From Cruorifilaria tuberocauda (Eukaryota > Nematoda > Chromadorea > Rhabditida > Onchocercidae), in the NCBI GenBank assembly GCA_013365365.1, contig JABVXU010000221.1:23829-87828 (forward strand): a stretch of 64,000 nt of DNA, read 5' to 3'. The position numbers and the translations under genes were made by a program. Shown here one piece after another: positions 1 to 13,114 of the stretch (position 1 is its first letter; each line of letters begins with the position of its first letter). The notes beneath the pieces were generated by a model that saw nothing but the letters and a program-made list of their open reading frames with translations, was not told the origin of the DNA and did no database searches.

Positions 1-3000
1 TCGTATCCATCAGAACTTCATTTTGGCAATTGATAATATTATAGAAGCACTCGGCTAGATGAGGCACACAACGGAGTTCATGTTCCGGTATATCTTTATT
101 TTCTAATTCATCGACCAAGAAATCCAATACAATTTTTGCGCGTTCCCTGAAAATTTGCGACGAAATCTAATTTAGAAGAAGTGAAAATTGCAGTTTTATG
201 TAATGAAAAATTAAAGAAAATATGATTTTAAGCAAATCATTTACAATTCCTTAAAAATGTATTTATTGCTCGATTTTTATTAAAAAATTTAAACAACGTA
301 TTGAAACTAACAGAGTAAAGAATGCCGAATGGCAGGCACAGTTTTTAATAAAGTCAATTGCGACGGTTAATAAATGATTCATTGAAACAGCGGCAATATT
401 TATTGAATCTTCACCATCAAAGAACATTAATGAGTGAGAATCTGTAAATATATACGCCGATTAGAATTCCAAGGTTTTAAAACTTGAAACTTGAAACAGT
501 AATGTTTACGAGAAAAAAAGTCACACCTGTTATGTGAGAATTGCACCGCGAAAAAATATCTGGCAAGACACCAAAAAATAGACCAAAATGTGGCAATGAT
601 ATATTTTTGTATGACTCATAGAAGCTGAAAACATTGTATAAAATTGAAAATACATTGAGCGAAAACTGGAGGTATTACAGTTGTATTACACAATAATGTG
701 GCGATATGATCATCAAATAAAAAATTCGCCAAAACCAACAAAGAAAAGATATTATTCGAAACTCCAAGTACTTTTATGAAATGATTCGAGAAATAACCAA
801 CCGATTCAAAAAACTGAATATTGTAATCGAACGATATTGAACTTCTACTTTGGCTTTAGGTGATAACGCTTCTTGCAAACGCATATGGATAGATTTGGTT
901 ATCGTCCGGAATTCATTTTCAGATAAATTATCAATAACTTCCAAAAAACTATCAATAATCATCGATTCAGCATTATCAACAGCATCATTTTTCTGTAAAA
1001 CTTTATGAATTAATTTTACAATTTAACTTCCTATTCGTATGCTGTCTGCCAAAAAATGGAAAACGATATTTATTTGCATTTTTTTGTAATTCCAAATAAC
1101 TTACCCCTAATTTCGCATTATTTGACCGCATATCAAGGGCACAGAAGTAAATATCGCACACGCGAACGACCCATTTTAGCAATATTTCTCTATTTTTAAT
1201 GTCTTTAACTGATGAAAACATTTTTAAAAGTATACTCATAGGTGCCTATAAATATAATACAACTTTACGAACAGTTTTTGGTTCCCATGTCTAGCAATTC
1301 TTTTATCTAATTTCATGTTTTTAATTTCAATTCAAACAAATCATGCTATGTTTCTAAAAAACTTTACGAAATCGATACTCAATGAATATAAACCTCGATA
1401 AAGAGATATTTATTAAAAGAGTTTAATTAAAGCACTACAGATGGGAAAGAATTAGCAACTAAAAAGTAAAAATTAGATAAGACTATAAAATGAAATGAAT
1501 ATGTTTACGAAGTTTTACCAGCGATAGTTACTAGTTTTTATTTCAACTCAGCAGATTAGATTCCATAAACCTTTATGATAATAAAACACTATGTATTTGA
1601 TAAAATAAAAACAGGAACTTGCCGGTTCAATTATTAAAATATTGCAAGCTTCAGCAAAAGCATCTAAAACAATTCTTAGTTCCATTTTCGATAATGAACG
1701 ACATATGTTGGAAATTCGTTGCCGAAAAGCTGAAAATTTGTTCGCTGACTGCAACCGTTGAGTGGCACAGTTCTGAAAAATAAACTGAGAGATGAATAAT
1801 CTTTCCCCTAAAATGACTCATAAAGCAAAAATGATAAAAAGCAAATAAATAACTTTGTCTGTTATTTCGATTTTCCTAACTCTTATTTTTATTTTTTAGA
1901 TCATCTTTATCCTCTTTTTCTTTGCCCTCTGCAGGCAAATTACATAAATATCATGACAAAGGACACCTTTTCTTTATTATAGGAATGACTGAGCAAAACT
2001 GACCTATCCTATATATTCGCCAATAAGACATTTACTTCTTTTATTTTTCCCTTTTTTAATTGCTAAATTAACTATGTACAATTTTGAATAAAGATTATAG
2101 AGTGTATGTATGATTCGTTCCCAGTGAATAAATCTGCTGTCGGTTATTATACCCCAGTCGAAGAAGAAGAGTTTTTCGAGGTCCATTACTACAAATGATG
2201 CCGAAAAAATCCGCGATTCCACATTTACGAGATTTCAAACCAACTATGTTCAGTTTTGCTTATATTTCACTTTAAATTCAAATTAGGCAGCTGATTTTAA
2301 AAAACATATTCGTCACTTTTAACTGTGTGCAGAATTCTGATAGGTGCCATACTATCCTGTTTTCTATTCTCACAAATATATATATATGTCAATTCCAAAA
2401 TCATTATCAGCTTAAAACTTACTGCTAAAGGTATATAATCACACATGCAACATAACCGTGAAATAATAATAAGAATAGACGATAGGTGTTTAAAAATGAA
2501 TTCGGCGAAATTTTCTAGAATCCGTTGTAAACACACCAGCGAACAAATCAATAATGCATCATTGGTCGCTGCAAATTTAAAAGTGTAGCGTTTTTTAAAG
2601 ATGAATCCTTGTATAAACCTAAATTTGAAACAGAAACATACAGCAAAAAAGAAATGAAACATAAAACTTATCATAAATTTTTCCATTTGTTCCTTTTAAT
2701 CTCTAAGCTCGCATTTCAAATCATTCTTCAAATTTTAAAACCACACTTACTCACATAACGGCCACTCATTGAATGTTGAGTGCGACGCTTTCGCCCCAAT
2801 AAAACACCATCTTTTAATAGATTAGCTTGCTGATGACTACTAGTTCTGATTACAGATTGCGTTTCAAGTACTGCCGAAAGAATTTCAATACATATTGCCG
2901 TCAAAGCATTTGAATATAAAATAGAATTTTTTACGCGCTGAAAGCGCATTAATTCACTAGCTAATAAAAGTAGGCTGCCTGCCACTGTTTCATCGTACAT

Positions 3001-6000
3001 GCTCCGATTTGTGAGCTGCAAATGTTAAGACGTTGTATGTCAAAAGCAGAAAACGATTTGAAAAAAGAATATATTAAGATTTGAAAAAAATGGACTATGT
3101 AGTTTTACGGCATAGCTCAAAAAGTTCTGGACTCAGGTTATCCTTTTACCTGAACTACTGAACAATCTCCTAACTTTCCAAAACATTAGTTAGCATATTC
3201 TACGAAAATCTTTGACAAACAGATAATACAAAATAGTACTTACCAATTCCACAGTTAATTCTAGCGTTTCAGACAACAACATGAAATCTGTTGATGGTGT
3301 CATATTACGTGCTATCAATTTCAATGTATGAGCTGCTTTCTGGCATAGATCAACCTAAAATAAAATTAGCACTGTATGTGGAATCCATATGTTATTTACT
3401 TCTACGCAGCTATGTCATTATAATAACATATTGTAAGTGCTCACGTCTATAAGGCAAATCATTTAGATCATTATATTAAATTTTTGCAAACTTACATCAA
3501 ATTTCTTTTCAACCGGTTTTAGCCAACAGTTAAATTTTCTAATCAATCTATTTAAATGATCCACGTTCACCGTACATATATATGTACTATCTTGTAGCAG
3601 TTTAGCGTTTAGGAACTGCAGAGCCCGATCTCTCAATTTTGGCATTGTTGCGGTTTGTTCCAGAGCATCGACCACAATATGCCCACAAACATTACTTGGC
3701 AATAAATTTTGAAACTAAAATGAGATTTTTGATCAGAGATATGAGAATCGCCCATTTCAAGAGTTCTTTGGAATCTTAAAACACCAGCAATCGGATTTTT
3801 TTTACTTGTTTATATATATATATTGAAATCATAATGCCTATATGAACTTTTTCAATGATGATATCCGAACGTGATGAGACTGCAATCCAATATTTGCAAC
3901 TGTTTGCAATTTGTGACCTTGAATTTGCTTCAGTATTCCGTTTCTCGGCATCTGATGCTTCGGCAGTGACGAAATCATCGAGTTCAATGGAACACAATAG
4001 AAGAATTTTTGCAGTTTCAAGTAGCCTACTATATGAATTATCATCAACGGCTACCAGCTGAAACTAAAAAATCAGAAACTTTCAACAGGTTTAGTCCAAA
4101 AAGTAGAGTAGCAAACTCTACCGATTTGTGAAGGCCTTCAATGTTTCACATAAATAACTTGAGGAATTCTTTATATGAAAAAAAGAAAAATTAGTACTTG
4201 AAGAACAGATTACCTTTGCTTTAAATTCGTCACTTTCTAAAAGTCTTGCAATCCAACCCAATATAGCAAAACGATAGTGTCGCAATTTTTGAACTGAATG
4301 TTTCGTTCGATCGAATATTTTTGACAAAAATTTCTCCTCCTGACCAATAGTAATTGGGCTTTCATGAATTAAAAAATCACCCCCTAATTTGATAATATAT
4401 TTTAACATATTTGTGATACATGAGAGCTGTTCTACGGCATCATATTCCGATACCATAATAGTTGACATCTCCTCATATAATTCAGCTGCTGTTCGACCTA
4501 AAAATTATTCATTACAACCTATTAGCTGAGAAACGAAATAATTTAATAGACAGACTAATGCTGAATAGTCTAACATAACATAAACACCTGACAACACCCT
4601 AAATAAAATGCCATGTATATGTGAAAAATACATGTGCCCAGCACTTTTTCATTTTAGATTCTTGTAATACCTTTAACATAAATCTAAGAAATATGAAAAC
4701 ATTCTTTCCTATTACACTAACATATATACTACTGTAACAAACCCCCTAGTTTTTTCGGCCAATTCAAGCAATAATGCTCAAAAAGAATAGCGATCACCAC
4801 CCAAAGATAATGCGTTCCGGCAGATCGAGATACAGCACGCAAAATTTTATCACGTCGATGAGCTGGAATGTCAATGACTGATGTTGCAAAAAGCCGAGAA
4901 GTTGTCATCAACTGTTCGTGGAATGAATGATCCTGAAAATAATTACTAAAATGAAAAGATAAGGTTTCTGCATTTTCAAGAGATTCAATATGTGATAAAA
5001 GATCATGGACGAACCTTCAAGTCAACTTAACTTTTGTTTTGCTGGAGATTTTTTATATTTATAAACTTTCAATTAAATGCTCTTTTTAGCACAACCTTTT
5101 CACTCATAACAGTCGAAAATAACACATTCAATGTTTCCTCAATTACGCTTAGAGTTAAATCGTTATCCTTCTTTAGCACTCCATCACCCATAAACGTATA
5201 AACAGACATCAGATGTGCCAGTACTTTTTTCTGTAAAAGAAAATAATTTAATCAAAAATTCCTAATAAATTATTTTTCTGTTTATTTTTTGTAATTCTCA
5301 ATATTCGAGAGTTTTAGTAAGAAATCTTGAAAACCTACTGGTGAAATAATCGCAGCACATGTCAACAACTGCAAGCAATCCCGAAGAATTCGATGATTTT
5401 GAGCATGGCGAACAATATCAACGATTGTATCTAGTTGCAAATCATCCGCCAAAACTTTATAACCACCTAGAACTACATGAATGAATTTGACTTATTAAAT
5501 GAAGATAAAAAGTGCTATTTTAACACTTGACAAAAGGGAATAATGTCAAATAATAGGAATAAAGTAATTAAATTAAATAGAATAAACGAGAAATATTTTA
5601 TGAGAATAAACTAGTTGAAGAAACCAGGAATGCCAAACTATCCTGCACAGTGCATTTTCCATTGAAGGCACAACTTCATACTACAGCATTGGTTAATTTC
5701 AAGCGCTTATCATGCTTAAATACATATTTATCACCATATCTACAAAAACAAAATAAAAAAGGAAAAAGCAAACTTACGAGGATTTCTGACTAAATATACA
5801 ATTAAATTGATAAGCAGCTGTTCCAGATACTGATTATCTTCATCAACTTTCTGCATAACTCTATAAATACAATTCTTCATCCAAAAATGGATGCTCACAC
5901 AAATTTTATCAATAGTTTTCTTCGTTGATAAAAATTATTTCAAAAAAGTATCCTTATTATCCAAAATAAAGCTGATACAAAATGAGCGCCTGACACTGTT

Positions 6001-9000
6001 CACGAATTACCCTTCAAAAAATGATAATCAATTTTTATGCGCCCTAAATATTTCTGAAAAAAATTTTAATTCGAAAACCCAACTCACTCCTTTAAAATCT
6101 CATAAAGTTGATGGAACAGTTTAGCTGATGCTTGGAGAGTGTGATTTACAAGCAATAATTCCAGTACAAAGAGACGCCTAGTTTCAAACTGTCTAATATT
6201 TTCATCTTTAAAGCAAGACCAATGACATATGTCACGATTTCGCTTGACACTCTTCAATTCAGTGTAAGGTTTTAATAAAGAAAGTATAAAATCGGCATCC
6301 ATCGGCAGCTGCAAAAAATTGAAACTGACAAAAACAGAAAGTCACTTTTCCGAAACAAAAAAAAATTTTTTTTTCTCGTTTATTCTGTTCCATTATTCAA
6401 TAATAAATAATTTGTCAAGAAAAACTGCCAGCATTATAGTAAAGTTGACAAGAACTGTCAACATTTAAAAAATTCCAAATTCGCACAAGTCTACTTCTGT
6501 GAAACTGTGAATAGCTCAATGAAGCTACCTGTGATAAAGCATTTTTTATTGCAGTTTTTAAGTGCGACCCTTCTGCCAGTGCAATAGCGACCATTTTTGC
6601 GAAAAACATTTCAAATTCAGATGTTACTCGGTTTCTCAAATAAGAAGGCGTAGTTAATTCCTAAAACAAAAATTCGGATTACAAAAATCGATGATCAGTT
6701 ATTATCTACGTCCATATTACTCTGAGCACAATAAAAAACTTGAGGAAACTTGTTTCATAAGTTATATTTAAACGAAGAGTCTTGAAATTAAAAGTATGCA
6801 ATACAAAAATGAATCCAAGCCCAGTGAAGATGACAGCAGTCAGACAACAAAAAATATTTGCCAGTAAGGTGACAATATAGAGACGGACTCTACGACTCAT
6901 TTACTGAAATCATGATTTTTTTTTCCAATTTTATGATTTATCAGAAAATCCTAACTTATATTTCTAAGTCCAATTATAATGAACGTCTAAAACAGTAGTA
7001 TCTTCATTCAGGAACTCTTAAAACTGAATAAAATTGGAATATGAAAAATGCTTACTTCCAGACCTGCTTCTGCAAGTGGCCAGTTTTCAGCTTTAATTGT
7101 ATCAATCAACTTCTCTAGCGGGTCATCTTTGAATGTGATTTTGAATGGTTCATGAACTGAATTCAACTGCTCTTGCTGGAAATCACTGCCATTAAATGAT
7201 TCTTCACAATAAAATCATGCACTCAGCGTACCTAGTTCATGATAAAAGACCACTGAAGGTAAGAATGAATGAGAACTTATTACCTTTATATTTTCTATAC
7301 GTTTTCTTTTCAATGCAGGATTCAAAGTATATAATGAAGGTTGATTTCCACTTTCATTTATACTACTTTTAGTGCTGCTATGACATCGAGATCGTTTTTT
7401 TTTCACCACGGTAGTCACTTCGAAGCTTTCAATCTAAATAACATGTGTCTAAAAAAATGTAAATTACATTTGACATATTTCGAGTGATAAGCATTCTTAC
7501 ACGAATAAATTAATAATGCTAAAACGAGGAAAAAGAGGAAGACAATGAAAATACAGAGACAGAAAAAGGACAAATGAAATATATAAGTACTAGAAATAAA
7601 AGATGACACCTCGTGCTGTTCGAATTCACAAACTTTGATCAACGTGTTATAAACACCTTCATCGCGCATTTTCCATTCCGAACTAACTGATGCAAAGGCA
7701 TTCGGAAATCTATAACGGTATTATTTGGAAGAAAATGAGAAAAAACTCATGTTGCACTCTACTGTTGGTTGAAGACTTTATGAACAAATTAAATCACATC
7801 TATGTTAAACATTAATATTGAAACAGAAAGCCTTAAATTTCAATAAATTAATAGCATTAAAAAAAGCAAAAGGAAAGAAGCGTCAAAATTAGATTCATAA
7901 AGTGCAACAATAACATCTACAATAAATACAAATGCGCATATTTCTTCCAGATTTATTAAAAACAAACCTAAATATCAATGCACGTATATGCTTGTAAAGA
8001 ATAGTTGGCATTTTCTTAGCATTAGTTATTTTTGACATTAATTCCAATACCAAACCCAAGATTGTTTCAGACATGCAATTATCCAGCAGTGTTAAATCTA
8101 ACCAGTTGACACAAAAATTACATAATTCCACCAGTTTTTCTTCCTTATCTATAAATAATAAATAATGAATTTTCTCATAACTCACATCATTTTCTAAACA
8201 TGAAAAAATTTTTCACGATTTCATTTCCGTTGTTCAACAACTATGCTTCTGACGTACGCAAATAGTTTTTCAAAATTAGAAAGCCATAAAACTGAAAAGA
8301 CGACAAAGCACTGGCAGAAAAATTACCGCATTTCGACAACAAAGGAATAAAAGTATGTGCAAATACTCTAATAAATTGTCGCATATCCGTAATAGAAGAT
8401 AAAGACTTGATGTATTTCGAAATATGCAGACATTTATCCTTCCTGGCAATCTTTAAAGCAATTCTCAACCTGAAAGTTGAAAAAATTTTCATCCTAAAAA
8501 AAGTTGAAGATGTGAAGCATGCACATCCAAAAAGCAAATATCAAGCTATAAGATAGTTTGTTTATACAACTATTAGCATAGATAAAGCCAATTAAGCTTA
8601 AATGTCTTTTATCAAATATCGCGCAACAATTTGCGAAATAAATACTTTAGCTGTCTAACATTCCAACACACTAAATCAGTTGAAAGAGTGCTGCACTAAA
8701 ACCCAAGCCATCTTGATACTGATGTCAACGAATAATGAAAAGGCAAAATTACTTTAGTGGGAAACTAGATATTTCTTGGCGTTGAAAAACAACTACCAAA
8801 CTGTCAATTGATTCCTTCATTGTATACACGTCCATTTTCAGCAAAATAAGCTTAATAATTGGAACGAGTTTGTTCGAGATTAACTTTACATTTATGCAAA
8901 GCTGACTTATTACAACAAGACATGCCAGCTTCAGAGAAACTAAATCTGATCTAAAAATAGTTTATTTTCTAGTCAAAAATAAGGATATTATCTGGAAATT

Positions 9001-10952
9001 TATGGAATATTAAGGCATTGTTCAGTCCACATGATAATATATATAAGATCGTCCAGCTATCATACAAATTATATGAGTATTAGACAGCGGCTATTTGCTA
9101 TAGAAACATATTATGGCTTCGTTAACAAGAAAGCAATATATAAACTCACATTAAACCTCTGGCCAAGAAGGGTAACATTTTCGAAACTAAAGCATCCGTT
9201 ACATTAGATTTTGCCAAGAGATGCACAGAAATTGAAGCAAAAAATATGAATAAATGTGGTAACTTAGTCTCCACAAATTTTGCAGTAAATGACTGGAAAA
9301 AGCGCAAATAATATAATTTCCATTAAATATGAAAAACTTTATCACATTAGCAAAATTCTTTCATTTTTTCCTTTTATTGACCAAAACTTTAACTATAACG
9401 AGTCCTACTGTAGAAGCCAGCTATTGCTACATAATCATTTGATGGAAATAGAACCAGAAACAGAAAGAGAAACAAATTAAAAGAAATTATCCAATCAGTG
9501 CACATATTTAGATACAACCTTTTACTTCAAATTAATTATATTTATATCGCACTGCAAACATAGATCTTTCAAGTAATTCTTCTCTCAGTTCATTCTTATT
9601 ATATCAGAAATCATTCGAAATTAATCAAATTACAAATGAACCTGGCTGAAAGCAATGAAAACGAGAAAAGAAGCTATATACACTGTCATAATAATTATAA
9701 AGAAAAAAACTAAAATCTAACCTCTCTGACACGTTCGATATAGTTGTATATGAGAGTAAGTAATGAATGATTTCTTGAAGCACAAATAACGACCAATTTT
9801 GTCATTGGGATAGATGCTTCTAAATTAGCATATTCTCTGACCCATTCATATTCCAATTCTTTTAAATCAAGTATTGACAGCAATCGCCCAAATATATTCG
9901 AATTGTGATATGGTAAGAAGGCAATAAACAATGTTTCGGCATTGAAACTTTGCACCTTAAATTTCACATGAAGTTTGTAAAATTAAGTCCATAAAATGAA
10001 ATAATAGTGAATCCTGAAGAAGTTTTTCATTATTAATATTTTTTGATTAACTTAATATTGCTATCAAATAAGATTTTTGCTAGCATGTTTAGAATTATCC
10101 TCATACAAGACATATTATGTGTCAAGAATTTTAGTGGTAAGAAACCGAGTCCATAAACAGCTCAAGAAATGATACGTTAAAGGAACATAAAGCTTACATG
10201 AAACTGAAATATTAACCACTCCAAGATTTGCTTCGCTGAGAGATGATGCAAGTAGGCAGAAAGCTGTATAATCAGTCGTTCAAGTTTCTCATTAAGTGCT
10301 ACATTCTCTTCTTTTGTTAGAAGCGCACGTTGTACATTAACTGCTGCATCGTCAAACAGATCCTCTTCCTCAATAGCTATTTTCGGATCGACCTTTCGCA
10401 ATTCTGTTAGACCAGCACGCCCTACGAATACCCACAGATAGAAAAAGGTACATACTTGAAAGCAAAAAAGAATTTTTTAAGTGACTGGATTATTAACTGC
10501 AAAGAATCCTATCTGGATAGATAGCACTTCATTCGGTGTCCACATTTGAAATACGACAATACGTGACGTGTCACGTTTCAGAAATTGCAAAGATATTCTT
10601 TTCGTATTAATACAAAGTTCTGAGCTAGTAGTGATAGCACGATCAATAAGTCGCTTAAGCGGAATGCTTACGACGTATATTAATATATAAAGGTATATAA
10701 AGATATACAAAGCGAGCATAACATGAGAATGAATAGAGAAGGAACTAATACGCTTCTACAGTTTGCAGTAAACTTCAAATTGAAATGCTCAAAAATATGC
10801 GAAAATATCTAACCAATTTGCAATGCATTTTCCACATATAATAAGTCAGCATCTTTCTTATCAAAAAGCAATGACACATGAGGTCGCTCTACTTCAAGCT
10901 GTCCACTAACTGCTGTGCGTAGACTGTTCAGTTGTTTTTTCAACGATGTCAT
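1..10952 (-). CDS. HEATR1: HEATR1/UTP10 homolog, U3 small-subunit processome scaffold (3' end cut by window edge)
   Basis: HEAT-repeat protein of the nucleolar t-UTP/U3 processome, needed for rRNA transcription and early 18S processing (family knowledge). Start ATG at 10952 gives MTSLKKQLNSL, close to the vertebrate N-terminus. Coding exons with matched phases (5' to 3'): 10952-10814, 10421-10198, 9955-9722, 9292-9150, 8950-8753, 8469-8327, 8148-7968, 7709-7610, 7433-7284, 7175-7056, 6660-6529, 6308-6088, 5860-5778, 5466-5339, 5230-5096, 4932-4743, 4497-4214, 4063-3848, 3714-3496, 3354-3244, 3015-2751, 2568-2423, 1772-1590, 1245-1105, 992-802, one unresolved exon, 441-312, 147-<1. Recognisable blocks are ILEWLIFQFH then FLPYHNSNIFGRLLSIL (N-terminal), PAHRRDKIL..LWVVIAILFEHY, KLRHYRFAILGWIARLL, and the C-terminal BP28CT-type part (ERAKIVLDFLVDELEN). 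About 1,520 residues are readable; human is about 2,140. In C. elegans the counterpart is probably toe-1. The last part of the C-terminus lies outside the window. Confidence 0.93.
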
Positions 10953-13114
10953 CCTGTTGGGAGACTCGCCTAAATTAAAAATGATTAATTTCAGCAGATA
11001 GACATATTATATTTCATGACAATTTCTACCAACCGCCTTCATTTCAAAACTGCTGAAAGAATTGCTATAATTAAATTGGAACTTTGAACAACAACAGGCT
11101 ACTACACGCCAAAGTAAGTAGCAGCCAAGCCTACATGGAACCCAAACCACTCCTCACTTCCAGCCCCCTTGTCTTCTTCCATTGAGCTAATATGAAACTC
11201 GTCATCCCACCACTTGTTGCTTCCTTCCCGGCGCCCTTATGAAAAATGTGGGATACTTCTTGAGTTCTGCTACATGCGTCTTCAGATGGAACTGAGTGAA
11301 ACGTCCAAGAGAAACAAAAGTAAAAGGAAAATGAATCGCCAACTTATCCGGGTCGTTAAATAGAATTTATCTCTAGAATATTCCATTTGTTTGATTTTCT
11401 TGCCAGATCACCTTTACTCATTACCTGTCCCCAGAGTACTCTGATCTCTTTATCATTGGACTCATTCACCACTCCCAAAATGCTATTACTACCATAAATT
11501 TCTCGAAATTCGTCTTTTAATGGAATGGGTGGGAGGAAATTTACGTCGTTTTTGAAATACACTCATGCTACTCTTTCTTTTTCTTTCTTCCTATCCATTT
11601 GTTGGAAGTTTATGCTCAACACGTTAGAATGTGTGCTATCACTAGATTTACTTACTGTTGGTAAAAAGTATAATTTGGAGACAGAATGCTGACTGGAACT
11701 GATTCGCCGGGGAGTGGTGATATCCGTTATTCAACCTACCATTTCTGTTAGCTTCTCCACTTGCCATTTTCCGTGAGTCAAATTCTGAACTTCCCTTTCA
11801 TCACCTTCTCAGATCGACTTGCACGATAGATTTCCTATGAGCTGTGATAGCTATTGGTTATAACTAAATTATAATTAAATTCACATCACATTATTATTTT
11901 AGACATTCGTGAATCGGCCTTAGCTTCATGTTTACTACTGAAAGATGCCAAAGGGATACTATCACTAGATTAGATAATGCTTTATACATCCATTAAAAAA
12001 TTACTTTTAATTCAGTTAACTTAATTTTACTGATCCGATACAGCAACATAGTTGTATTTTATTGATCCGATACAGCAACTTATGGAAGGATCAGCTCGAA
12101 TCGTAAACCACTTCAGTTAATTTTGCTAATTAACCAGGTTACTGATAACTGCAAAAGGTTCTCTGCAAATTCGAAGCACAATTACAGTCACCAAATGCAT
12201 ACGGTACCACGACTCATTCAATGCATAATTGGATGGAAAGAGATTTCGCTATAGGTCATTTCTTCACGCATTACAGTAATCTTTGACTTAGTTCTCGACT
12301 GTTTTGGAAACTCATCTAGAGATTGATGGTATGATGGCTAGGAAAGAGGGATAGTGAGAACAGATGCAATCAATATCATACCTTTATATGTGCCACTATG
12401 TGTTTTTTGAGAATTGTTGAGGCGAATGTTTCTTTTCCTACCTCTTTCCCTCTCCTTCTCTCTACTCCTCTCTTCATTCCAATCATTCGTTTAATTCGCA
12501 GAAATTCGGCTATATTGAATCTCTTCAATCGAGAACCGCTACTACTATAGTTGATTTTCCTTTTGGCATTTTGCAAAATCATGTTTGTATTTATCCATAT
12601 CTGTCAATTATCCATGAAGAAACAGAAATTTTTGTGAACTTCACGGAAATAAAAGGGAAAGATAAATATTAGATTCTGCAACAGAAACTACTCATAACAA
12701 TGATGGCGTGTAGTGCAATCTTGATATCGAATTTCATCACATACGATATTGATTGATCAGTATTTCTAACAAATTCTATTCTCTTTGCCTTTCTTCTTTT
12801 ATTCCATAAACTTGACTACCGTAGTCCAAAACATTTCTTTCAAAAAACCTTATTATACAACTGCGACACACCGCAATATTATTTGCTATGATGCATTGGT
12901 AAAATGGAATTATTTCAAATATTGTATGCATGATAGTGGTGAACTACTTGCTTACCGTTTTTCCCTATCCATGTGCCATGAATATGTCATATCACAGTGA
13001 TTAAAATTTCATCAAATGACATAGGCTGCAAAAATGATTTTTAGGTGTAATTATTATCAGTAATCTACGAAAGGAAATTCTCCCAACTGGAACAAATCGT
13101 CTTATATAATCAAA
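10953..13114. promoter_or_regulatory. Divergent intergenic region between HEATR1 and the kleisin gene
   Basis: About 2.2 kb separates the two divergent start codons, so it should hold both promoters. I see no convincing exon. A 68-codon minus-strand frame at 11356-11562 lacks splice context and recognisable similarity. A short direct repeat lies at 12025-12079. No TATA box or trans-splice acceptor can be assigned with confidence. Confidence 0.5.
12025..12079. repeat. Two-copy direct repeat, period 32 bp
   Basis: The 23-bp motif TTTTAyTGATCCGATACAGCAAC occurs at 12025-12047 and again at 12057-12079, with one C/T difference. The spacing is about three helical turns. It sits in the divergent promoter region, so paired binding sites are possible, but a chance microduplication is equally possible. 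Confidence 0.75.

Noticed and set aside
11356..11562. Minus-strand frame with PIPLKDEFREIYG, considered as a retrotransposon fragment
   Set aside because: No recognised gag/pol motif, no terminal repeats and no neighbouring fragments.
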